Positions 27,753-35,616 of a DNA stretch of 64,000 nucleotides are shown piece by piece. How positions within the stretch are numbered: position 1 is the stretch's first letter; the number at the start of each line of letters is the position of its first letter. Below the pieces are notes generated by a model. It saw only the letters and a program-made list of their open reading frames with translations. It was not told where the DNA came from and made no database searches. Position numbers and translations under genes: made by a program. This stretch comes from Lachnospiraceae bacterium (GTDB taxonomy: Bacteria; Bacillota; Clostridia; Lachnospirales; Lachnospiraceae). Location: contig JAHZFJ010000009.1 of NCBI GenBank assembly GCA_019421365.1, forward strand, positions 1 through 64,000, given 5' to 3'.

Positions 27753-27801
27753 AACAAGCCTTTTATATCTAATTGTTCTAATAAGATATAAAGGGCTTGT
27801 T
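27753..27801 (+). terminator. Terminator after CGTase-like gene 1
   Basis: AACAAGCCTTTTATATCT (27753-27770) pairs with AGATATAAAGGGCTTGTT (27784-27801), 18 bp with one G-T pair. The following tract is only modestly T-rich. Confidence 0.75.
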
Positions 27802-27889
27802 AATCGTCGTTTTAATACATTATAAAGTACATAAAAATTGCATATTCAAATCATAAATTATTTTAATAGTGGCATTATGTTTGTATAAA

Positions 27890-27898
27890 TGGTATAAT
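27890..27898 (+). promoter_or_regulatory. Extended -10 promoter of CGTase-like gene 2
   Basis: TGGTATAAT is a TGn extended -10 with a perfect TATAAT (27893-27898). No good -35 is visible, which extended -10 promoters tolerate. The leader would be about 105 bases. Confidence 0.5.
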
Positions 27899-28008
27899 TT
27901 TACTATTATAGTATTTTTTATAACAACTAACAATTCTAAAAAACCTCTGTTTTTATGGTTTGGGACGCTTTAATAATGCAAAAATATAATTAATTGAAGG
28001 GAGAATGT

Positions 28009-30171
28009 ATGCAAAAAATGTATTTTGGGAGAAAACTAAGTAGTTTGTTATTGATTCTAGTTCTGGTATTAGGTGTCATACAACCATATACACCAGTTCA
28101 GGCCGCAGAGACAACGAAAGATGCAGACGTAAAGAATACTGCAAGTTTTTCTACAGATGTAATTTATCAAATTGTTACGGATCGTTTCTTTGATGGTAAC
28201 ACAAAGAACAATCCAACTGGAGAAATATTTGATAAAAATAGCCCTAACAAATACCATGGTGGTGACTGGGCAGGCATTACGAAGAAGATAAACGATGGTT
28301 ATTTTACTGGTCTGGGAATCACAGCATTGTGGATTTCTTCACCAGTGGAAAACATCTCAACCATTGACCCAACTAACCAAAGTTCAGCATATCATGGCTA
28401 TTGGGCAAAAGATTATTTTAGAACGAATCCGTATTTTGGCTCTGTTAATGATTTCAAAACATTGATCGATACAGCACATAATAAGGGAATAAAAATTGTA
28501 ATAGATTTTACACCAAATCATACTTCAACTGCAGAAAAAGGATCGGTGGTTTTTCCGGAAGATGGAGCACTATATAGAGATGGCGTATATCTAGGTGGAT
28601 TCAAATCTGATTCATTAGGACTTTTTAATCATGAAAGCTGGACAGATTTCCGTACATATGAAAACAATATCTATCACAGCCTATATGGTTTAGCTGATTT
28701 AAACCAACAGAATGCGACAATTGACGCATATCTAAAAGATTCTGTTAGAAAATGGCTAGCCCTTGGTGTTGATGGTATTCGTGTAGATGCAGTGAAGCAC
28801 ATGAGTCTTGGTTGGCAAAAGAATTGGTTAAGCTCTATCTATTCTTATAAGCCAGTTTTTGTATTTGGTGAATGGTTTGCTAATGGAACAGCAATTGATT
28901 CCGATATGAAAACATTTGCGAATGAAAGTGGGATGAGTTTACTTGATTTTAATTTCTCGAATGCATTACGAAATGCTTTGGGTAATAAATCAGGAACCAT
29001 GAGGGATCTTAATACAACAGTTACAGTTACTGGATATAATTATGAAGAAGTAAATGATCAAGTAACATTTATAGATAACCATGATATGAGTAGATTCATG
29101 ACTTTATCGAATAATGACCAAAGAGCTGTTGAGAATGCTTATGTAATTCTTCTAACTTCTCGTGGTATTCCAACCATTTACTATGGATCCGAACAATATG
29201 CAAAAGGTGAAAAAGATCCATATAATCGAAGTGATATGCCTTCCTTTGATACAAATTCTACTGCATATAAGGTAATAGCTAGCTTAGCTCCATTACGTAA
29301 ATCAAATCCTGCATTAGCATACGGAACTACGAAAGAACGTTGGGTTAATGATGATGTGTATATCTATGAACGTCAATTTGGTGATAATGTTGTCGTAACA
29401 GCTGTAAATCGTAGTCAGGATTCTGGATATACAATCGCTAACCTTAATACCAATCTACCAAAGGGAATTTATACAGATGTAATGTCTGGAATACTTGGTG
29501 GTGATAAGATAACTGTGTCACCTGACGGCTCTGTAGATACATTCGTTCTAGGGGCTGGTCAATCGGCAGTATGGCAATATAATGCAACGAATTACGATAA
29601 ACCTTTGATTGGAAATGTAGATCCAATGATGGGAATTGTGGGTAATCCTGTAACAATAACAGGTCGAGGTTTTGGCAAAACACAAGGGAAAGTGAAGTTT
29701 GATATAGAGAATGCAAAGATTGTATCCTGGACAGATACACAGATTAAAATTGTCATACCCGATGTAACTGCTGGGAAATATGATATAACAGTTGCTAAAA
29801 ACAATGGAATTGAAAGTGAAGCATATGAAGGGTTTGAGGTTCTTACGGGGGAACAAGTTTCGGTTCGTTTTATGGTGACTAATGCGAATACTAATCTAGG
29901 TGCGAATGTCTATGTTGTGGGTAATATCTATGAATTAGGCAATTGGGACACTTCAAAAGCAATTGGTCCGTTCTTCAATAATACACAGTCTATTGGTAAG
30001 TATCCAACCTGGTTCTATGATATCAACCTCCCTGCGGGACGCACCATTGAATACAAATATATCCAAAAAGATAATAGAGGAAACATCATATGGGAGAGCG
30101 GAAGTACCCATTCTGTAGTAAGTCCTGCAAAAAATACTGGAACATTTTATAGTAAGTGGCAAAATAATTAG
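28009..30171 (+). CDS. Secreted CGTase-like GH13 enzyme (2)
   Basis: A 720-residue paralogue of the preceding enzyme with the same domains: signal peptide ending VQA-A, GH13 barrel with D260, E288 and D359, domain C, IPT/TIG domain and CBM20. The two proteins are near-identical in length and very similar through the barrel, so this is a tandem duplication. LYGLADLN again has Gly where CGTases usually have Asp after the central Tyr. The ATG at 28009 is 6 bases after GGGAG; an in-frame TTG at 27994 precedes the ribosome site. It has its own promoter and terminator and may differ in product size or induction. Confidence 0.9.
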   Translation: MQKMYFGRKLSSLLLILVLVLGVIQPYTPVQAAETTKDADVKNTASFSTDVIYQIVTDRFFDGNTKNNPTGEIFDKNSPNKYHGGDWAGITKKINDGYFTGLGITALWISSPVENISTIDPTNQSSAYHGYWAKDYFRTNPYFGSVNDFKTLIDTAHNKGIKIVIDFTPNHTSTAEKGSVVFPEDGALYRDGVYLGGFKSDSLGLFNHESWTDFRTYENNIYHSLYGLADLNQQNATIDAYLKDSVRKWLALGVDGIRVDAVKHMSLGWQKNWLSSIYSYKPVFVFGEWFANGTAIDSDMKTFANESGMSLLDFNFSNALRNALGNKSGTMRDLNTTVTVTGYNYEEVNDQVTFIDNHDMSRFMTLSNNDQRAVENAYVILLTSRGIPTIYYGSEQYAKGEKDPYNRSDMPSFDTNSTAYKVIASLAPLRKSNPALAYGTTKERWVNDDVYIYERQFGDNVVVTAVNRSQDSGYTIANLNTNLPKGIYTDVMSGILGGDKITVSPDGSVDTFVLGAGQSAVWQYNATNYDKPLIGNVDPMMGIVGNPVTITGRGFGKTQGKVKFDIENAKIVSWTDTQIKIVIPDVTAGKYDITVAKNNGIESEAYEGFEVLTGEQVSVRFMVTNANTNLGANVYVVGNIYELGNWDTSKAIGPFFNNTQSIGKYPTWFYDINLPAGRTIEYKYIQKDNRGNIIWESGSTHSVVSPAKNTGTFYSKWQNN

Positions 30172-30198
30172 AGATAGATAATTTGAGTTAATGTAAAT

Positions 30199-30240
30199 AG
30201 CCTATTTATTATGCTACATATATTTCATAATGAATAGGCT
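30199..30240 (+). terminator. Terminator after CGTase-like gene 2
   Basis: AGCCTATTTATTATG (30199-30213) pairs with CATAATGAATAGGCT (30226-30240) with one G-T pair, followed by TTATT. Confidence 0.7.
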
Positions 30241-30267
30241 TTATTCGAATATGTGGGAAGACGTTTT

Positions 30268-30299
30268 TTCACTAGATAATAAGAAAATTATCTAGTGAA
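30268..30299. repeat. Perfect 13-bp inverted repeat
   Basis: TTCACTAGATAAT (30268-30280) and ATTATCTAGTGAA (30287-30299) around AAGAAA. A T-run precedes it on the plus strand, so on the minus strand the stem is followed by A residues; on the plus strand no T-run follows. Neither direction makes a normal terminator. Its function is unknown. Confidence 0.6.
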
Positions 30300-31418
30300 C
30301 CAATTATTAAGGAACAAGAGATGTTGAGAATAATTTAATATAATGGATTATCATATTTGATTTAAACCATATGGTAATAATTGTTAAATAATTGACAAAG
30401 GTAATTGAACCTAGTTATGTAATTAATTAATCATGATTTATCGTTGTGTTAACTGTTCGGATGATTTTTAAAGATCTTATATAAGAAATTAAAAGATATA
30501 TCTAAATTAAGTATAATTTATTTAATGATGAATCGTACTATAATTTAGGCAATGTTAATACATACACTTAAAAATGTTTTAACGTATTTATATAGATCAT
30601 ATGTAGTTTGATCATTACATAATTATAACTTATTTAATCTATGAAGAATATTCTTAATTGTGAATCTGTAAATCATCTGGAAACATTTTTAGAGGATTAA
30701 ATAGATAGATACATAGGAAAATATAAGGGCAAATAACAAAGATTTAAATTATATAATATGTAATTACTGATTTATTCGAATAAAATACAATAAAATCGAT
30801 GATTTTATTAGAATAAACCCATATAATCCATGTAAAATGATGAATTATATGGGTTTAAAGGTTTATGGGCAATTATGTGAAAAATCCCTGCATTTATTTC
30901 GTTAAACCTGAGTTTAGCGAATAGTTAGGTATAGAATGATAGAAATTTATCATAATATATTTAGTTATATGTCCGTTGAAACAAATGTTAGGGAATGAGC
31001 TTTTTCTACAAAATACTACTACTATTCCATTAGCTTATTTTGAAAGAAATGTTAGTCAACAATAAAAACTCCGCTAACGTAATTATTACGTCTTGGGAGT
31101 TCTATTGTTGGTATTATTCTGTATAGATAAGTTATTCTTGTTTACGTTTATTAAGTAATATAAGAAAGGTTTTGGTAGAATCCGTATCAACGATTGTTAC
31201 ATTTCGTAATAATTTAATAACTCATCTATGATTTCTATAGGTTTTCGCGGTAAAGTTGCTGATGTTATCTAAGTTCTCTAAAGCATCGAATCAGTGTTAC
31301 ACGATTTTTGCTAAAAGTCCTTGGAATGAACATTACTTCATAATTGTTTAAAGTGTAATTATATAGTTTAATAAATACACTAAGAGCTCTGAAATACAAA
31401 TATAATTGTATAAATAAT
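30300..31418. other. Gene-free stretch of about 1.1 kb
   Basis: No gene with a start, ribosome site and family signature was found. It holds a 13-bp inverted repeat AAACCCATATAAT (30815-30827) / ATTATATGGGTTT (30844-30856) and a nested hairpin at 31057-31110. On the minus strand there is a 20-codon scrap at 31197-31259 reading ATLPRKPIEIIDELLNYYEM before a stop, which looks protein-coding but is unassigned. The area is probably decayed DNA between the starch locus and the minus-strand accessory block. Confidence 0.5.
31057..31110. repeat. Nested hairpin
   Basis: The outer arms CAACAATAAAAACTCC (31057-31072) and GGAGTTCTATTGTTG (31096-31110) pair with one bulge. An inner perfect pair, ACGTAAT and ATTACGT, lies at 31077-31091. 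It may be a transcription end or a relic of a small mobile repeat. Confidence 0.5.
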
Positions 31419-32063
31419 CTAAGGTTGCAATTCAGTTGAATAATATTTGACATCAAATGCTACGTTTCTTAAATAATCATTAGATCTTGTTTTATAGTAA
31501 ATTGATGATCTTTCATTTACTTCCTTAGCTGTTTTATAAACATCTCCATTAATTCCCACAAAAAAACGATTTCCAGATTCAAGTTTATAAAAAATATTAC
31601 CTATAAATATGCACTTATCTCCTGTTTTAGTAAAAATAAAAGGCGAATCTAAAGAAACTATTTTGGCTGGAGAAGAAGTACTATCATCATAAAGAAATCC
31701 TAAATATATTCTTAGTTGCAATTCATAAGTATTGGAGCCAAGAAGTTTATCTTTATTAAAAGTATATGTTTCCATATAAAATATTGCATAACGTATTTCT
31801 TGATTTGATTGAATCGAAGTTTGACTATTGTTAACTTTAAATTGATTAATTTTTTCTTTGCTTATAAGATTGTTATGCTGCATATCTGTAAGAACTTCTT
31901 GAAAGGTATATGTATCTTCATAAGGTAAAGTGGAAAGTTCATTGATATCAACACATTTTATTGGTACATAATTTTCTTCTACATAATTTTCTTCTACATT
32001 AATAATTGCGTAAGTACCGAGTAATATTAGTACTACTAATAATGCTATAATAATTTTTTTCAC
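31419..32063 (-). CDS. Hypothetical membrane-anchored protein
   Basis: A 214-residue protein from a GTG start at 32063, chosen because AAGGAG lies 7 bases upstream; a longer in-frame ATG at 32093 has no such site. An N-terminal helix (KKIIIALLVVLILLGTYAII) anchors or exports it, followed by a soluble domain with IRYAIFYMETYTFNKDK and FIFTKTGDKCIFIGNIFYKL. A 15-base tandem duplication near 31970-31997 makes the repeat VEENYVEENYV just after the anchor. I recognise no family. Confidence 0.7.
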   Translation of the reverse strand: MKKIIIALLVVLILLGTYAIINVEENYVEENYVPIKCVDINELSTLPYEDTYTFQEVLTDMQHNNLISKEKINQFKVNNSQTSIQSNQEIRYAIFYMETYTFNKDKLLGSNTYELQLRIYLGFLYDDSTSSPAKIVSLDSPFIFTKTGDKCIFIGNIFYKLESGNRFFVGINGDVYKTAKEVNERSSIYYKTRSNDYLRNVAFDVKYYSTELQP

Positions 32064-32160
32064 TTTTATCTCCTTAATTATACAGATTATCAATGTTAGT
32101 TAACTATATTCTTTATTTTCGTTTCACTTAAAAATGATTAGCTATGTTGTTATGCAGGTA

Positions 32161-32452
32161 TTATGTTCTCAGAGGTTCTACGTATCTTAGGATCATCAAA
32201 TGATCTAGCGGTCATTTCGGTGTAAGTGAATCCCGGACCGACGCTATTCACCTGGATATTAAATATTTCCGATATCCCCTGTTCATCTCTAATATCAGAT
32301 ATGTAGTGCGTATATCTCAGTTGGCTTATCGAGCTTTACTTAACATCTATTCCGATTACAGTTGCTTCCTTATCAAGCAGTAGTGTCGCACAGGCTTTGC
32401 CTATTCCTGAATTCGTTCCAGTATTACATAAACCTTATCTTGAAATTTTATA
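32161..32452 (-). pseudogene. Short-chain dehydrogenase remnant
   Basis: On the minus strand, AAAGGAG precedes KFQDKVYVI, and after a one-base shift TGTNSGIGKACATLLLDKEA gives the SDR cofactor motif, ending with IGIDVK and a stop. Further on, NIQVNSVGPGFTYTEMTAR gives the SDR C-terminal PG motif. The catalytic Ser, Tyr and Lys region between them is deleted. The rest of 32064-32678 shows no other gene. Confidence 0.7.
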
Positions 32453-32678
32453 ATAATTTCTCCTTTATTTTCTGTATTTTAACATAAAACAGTTGTGTTA
32501 TGCAACTAACATTTAAAGCATATTACTATAACATTTGTTATTCAAAGAAATCAATTGTAAATCTTCTTCTTATAATTAAAGTTGATATGTTTGTTTAATG
32601 ACTTTTGCACGCCACCATAACTCATCCTCTACGTGTCATTATACATAACATAAGTGTTATTACAATTCACTATCTATC

Positions 32679-33473
32679 TTACATTACAAAATTATAAAGT
32701 ATAAGTACATAAATCATGCTAAGTAAAGTACCAAGCAAATAATATTCTGCGAATGCTCGGTCTGTTGTGATTCGATTATATCGTGCGATGGATTTGGCAG
32801 TTAATATAAGCCCAATAGCCGAATATTGACCTAAGGAAAGAAATATTAAAATAACCAATCGTTCCAAAGAACCAATGAATGCACCTGCATTGGTATCTGC
32901 AGCCTCATTGTCGATCATTTGTGTATTCTTTGGTAAATTCATAATATGTAAGGAAATAGTGCTGTCTGGGCGATAAATGGTTAATAATTGCTTTATTGTA
33001 ATATTGGCTGGTTTTAGTATAGCAAGGATCATGGTAATCCATGATAAGACAAGGGTTGGTTCTAGATTTGCAATTGCGCAAAACCTCACAATATGGGGAT
33101 TAAAGGTTAGTACAGTTGTTTCAATTGTCAGTATGTAAGCAGCCACAATAAATATTGTAATATGGCTTACTTGCTCTATAATGTATATATTTCTACAATG
33201 ACTTGGTGTAATCTTCTCCTTTTTTCTCCTGAGGCAACAGAACTTAATAAGATCAATCAAACCGTGTGCAGCGCATAGACACTGAATAGAGATCATAAAG
33301 TCTTTAGTATAGACGAATAATGACAAGAGTGTTAACGTAATCCAATAAATTAGTATATGTTGAATTAGTGAAGATATTTTTTTACATTTCTTATCTGCTA
33401 GTCTCTCACTTTGCAGGTAAAAATCCCCTACAAGATGCAAACATAGATAATACACGAGATATGTTTTGAACAA
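32679..33473 (-). CDS. DUF3307 family membrane protein
   Basis: A 264-residue membrane protein with about seven helices. It begins YYLCLHLVGDFYLQSERLA, the acidic LxGDFxxQ motif of DUF3307, and contains AAHGLIDLIKF. The start is TTG: the AGGAGG site sits in the last codons of the upstream satD gene, 8 bases before it. SatD-DUF3307 pairs are common in Firmicutes, and the overlapping signals here indicate translational coupling. Its function is unknown. Confidence 0.82.
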   Translation of the reverse strand: MFKTYLVYYLCLHLVGDFYLQSERLADKKCKKISSLIQHILIYWITLTLLSLFVYTKDFMISIQCLCAAHGLIDLIKFCCLRRKKEKITPSHCRNIYIIEQVSHITIFIVAAYILTIETTVLTFNPHIVRFCAIANLEPTLVLSWITMILAILKPANITIKQLLTIYRPDSTISLHIMNLPKNTQMIDNEAADTNAGAFIGSLERLVILIFLSLGQYSAIGLILTAKSIARYNRITTDRAFAEYYLLGTLLSMIYVLILYNFVM

Positions 33474-33474
33474 G

Positions 33475-34143
33475 TCAACTTCCTCCTAATTTTTTGAATT
33501 CTTTCTCGACTGATAACACCGCATTAGCATAAGTGAAATAATTGGCTTTCAATAAATGTTTACTGACACCTGCCTGTGCGATACCTAAACGTTTAGCAAG
33601 GGTAACCTGATTATCATTAGACATTGTTATTTCTTTAATCACTTTTAACTGTCCTTGCGTCCATTGTTCCTTAATAACATACATTAAAGAAAATATAGTA
33701 TTCAGTAAATCAAAGTTAATAGATGTTTCTCCGTCACCATGTACAATGATATTAGATAGATGCATCTTACTCTTCTTTTCTAATTCTTTTAATTCATCGA
33801 TTCCCCTACGTGCATTATAATATGCAGGGCCATCGGCTCCAAGAGGTAACTTACGATTAATTGTTGTATGAATCTCTCCCACCCCAATTCCAAAACGGAG
33901 TTTGACAGGGGTAAGACTCAGCTCAATTTCTTCGATAATCTGAACTACTGATGTGCTAGCTTTTAATAATCCTTGAAATTCATCACCTAACGTAATCATG
34001 AAATCGGATGCTAATTCAATGGAATATCTCTTATTAATCTGGTCTAGAACATTCTTTAATTGTAACTGAAAGGCATCTCTTTCTTGTAACTCTTTTGATT
34101 TCTTAATATCGCCTATAATTGCAATGTAGATTTGCTTATCCAT
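33475..34143 (-). CDS. satD: SatD family protein
   Basis: A 222-residue SatD-type protein. It begins IYIAIIGDIKKSKEL, the family's N-terminal strand and motif, with GVGEIHTTIN and GPAYYNARRGIDEL in the middle. The C-terminus QVTLAKRLGIAQAGVSKHL (about 180-200) reads as a helix-turn-helix, so it may bind DNA. AAGGAGG precedes the ATG. It shares a transcript with the DUF3307 gene, which starts 1 base after its stop. Five 29-bp repeats lie directly upstream and are candidate binding sites for its own helix-turn-helix. Confidence 0.85.
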   Translation of the reverse strand: MDKQIYIAIIGDIKKSKELQERDAFQLQLKNVLDQINKRYSIELASDFMITLGDEFQGLLKASTSVVQIIEEIELSLTPVKLRFGIGVGEIHTTINRKLPLGADGPAYYNARRGIDELKELEKKSKMHLSNIIVHGDGETSINFDLLNTIFSLMYVIKEQWTQGQLKVIKEITMSNDNQVTLAKRLGIAQAGVSKHLLKANYFTYANAVLSVEKEFKKLGGS

Positions 34144-34194
34144 AAATCATACCTCCTTATAAAATTGAGTATACACCTATTTATTACACTATGC

Positions 34195-34340
34195 AATATA
34201 TAACTTATTTAGGGTATATTAATTAAATATACTTTAAACAGGATATAAACTCAATATATAGCTCAATTAGAGCATAATAATAATATATAATTCAATTAGG
34301 CTATAATAATAATATATAACTTATTATGTATATAAATGCT
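34195..34340. repeat. 29-bp AT-rich tandem array upstream of satD
   Basis: Units start at 34195, 34224, 34253, 34282 and 34311 with exact 29-base period. The consensus is near AATATATAACTTAATTAGGG followed by TATAATAAT. Units 3 and 4 match best, unit 2 is diverged and unit 5 is partial. There are no unique spacers, so it is not a CRISPR array. It lies in the satD promoter region, which suggests an operator array or a slippage repeat. The rest of 34144-34495 holds no gene apart from the terminator at 34451. Confidence 0.7.
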
Positions 34341-34450
34341 ATTACTTATAGCTGCACTACACCCAGTTATGACTAATGATTTGCTTTGTGGTAAATTAAT
34401 CGATGGTAAATTAACGTTAAATATAATCCCTAAAATATCAAGCATGAAAT

Positions 34451-34478
34451 AAAAAGCAATGACGAATCATTGCTTTTT
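34451..34478 (-). terminator. Terminator of the DUF975 gene
   Basis: AAAAAGCAATGA (34451-34462) pairs perfectly with TCATTGCTTTTT (34467-34478) around a 4-base loop. On the minus strand the stem itself ends in a T-run. Confidence 0.9.
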
Positions 34479-34495
34479 AGACTATATTTACGGAA

Positions 34496-35380
34496 TTATT
34501 TATTGTTGTTGTTATCATAGTATGGATTATCTGCAAAGTATTCATTATTGTTCATATCATTATTATTAATTTCATTGTTATTAAAGTCATTGCTATTAAA
34601 ATCATTTTTATTAAAACTGCTATTGTTAAAATCATTCCTGTTAAAGTCGTTGTTGTTAATTTTATTACTATTAGGTCTAGCTGTATTATTTGTTAATGTT
34701 ATATATAGTTGGGCATCGGTATAAGCAACATAAGGGTTTACCCAGAAGAAGCCAATAATACCAAATGTACATAGCGAAAGGATATGCCATAGAATAAATG
34801 ATAAGTCAAGAACAAAGGTATTCCACTTCTCCCCGTCCATGATATCAGAACTACGTTCTTTCGCTTCTTTAAAGGATAAATAAGGATTCTCACTAAGTAT
34901 GTAAGGAATCATTCGATATTGATAAGCCTTAATAATGCCTGGGATGATTAATAACAATGTCCATAAGAATATGAATAGATCTCTTAAGAAGATTGCTTTT
35001 ACAATATTCATATAATTAGATTTAAAAGAATACGTTAGGTTATTCAAATCAGCTTTACCCATACTAGCGTCTAAGAAGTATTTCCTACATCCTACTTCTA
35101 TAGGATTTAATAAGAAAATTTTAAAAGCTAAACCAACAATTGCAATTACTAAGATAACAACTACTGCTAGACCAAGAATTAGCGCAATCCATTTGGCAGT
35201 TAGACCACCATTAAAGAAGTTTCTACTAGTAGAACCACTATTATTATAATTACCTCTTCCGCTTCCACCACCATTGCTACCTGTAATTAACATAAGTATG
35301 AGAGCAACTAACACAGATTTCCAATAAAATACTTTTACATTCAATTTAGCTTTGTCTTTTAACTCGGCTCTTGTCCACAT
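34496..35380 (-). CDS. DUF975 family membrane protein with Asn-rich tail
   Basis: A 294-residue protein from ATG 35380, with GGGAGGGG 6 bases upstream; a longer reading to 35428 lacks a ribosome site. WTRAELKDKAK at the start is the DUF975 signature, with about five membrane segments. The motif ANPY-like SENPYLSFKEAKERSSDIMDG is typical of the family. The last 60 residues are a low-complexity tail of Asn with Asp and Phe in NDFNN-like repeats, encoded by near-repeated codons, and look prone to slippage. The protein's role is unknown. Confidence 0.85.
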   Translation of the reverse strand: MWTRAELKDKAKLNVKVFYWKSVLVALILMLITGSNGGGSGRGNYNNSGSTSRNFFNGGLTAKWIALILGLAVVVILVIAIVGLAFKIFLLNPIEVGCRKYFLDASMGKADLNNLTYSFKSNYMNIVKAIFLRDLFIFLWTLLLIIPGIIKAYQYRMIPYILSENPYLSFKEAKERSSDIMDGEKWNTFVLDLSFILWHILSLCTFGIIGFFWVNPYVAYTDAQLYITLTNNTARPNSNKINNNDFNRNDFNNSSFNKNDFNSNDFNNNEINNNDMNNNEYFADNPYYDNNNNK

Positions 35381-35616
35381 ATATAACCCCTCCCAAATAA
35401 CATTAATATTATATTTGTATTCTATCATGTTGAATTATAGAATACAATTGATTACTATGTATTTGTTTGGTTCATAACATAAATTTACCTATTCAGGAAT
35501 ATACGATTACCATTTAAGATGAGGTGGTTATTATGAGCTATAGACATATAAAGTTTATACCATAATTTAAACACATCTTTTACTCTATTATGACATTTGC
35601 TGTGAATAAAACTCTT

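Noticed and set aside
30268..30299. Terminator call for the perfect 13-bp dyad
   Set aside because: The T-run precedes the stem on the plus strand, and neither strand has a T-run after the stem.
34195..34340. CRISPR-like array with 29-base period
   Set aside because: Units follow each other directly with no unique spacers, and no cas genes are near.
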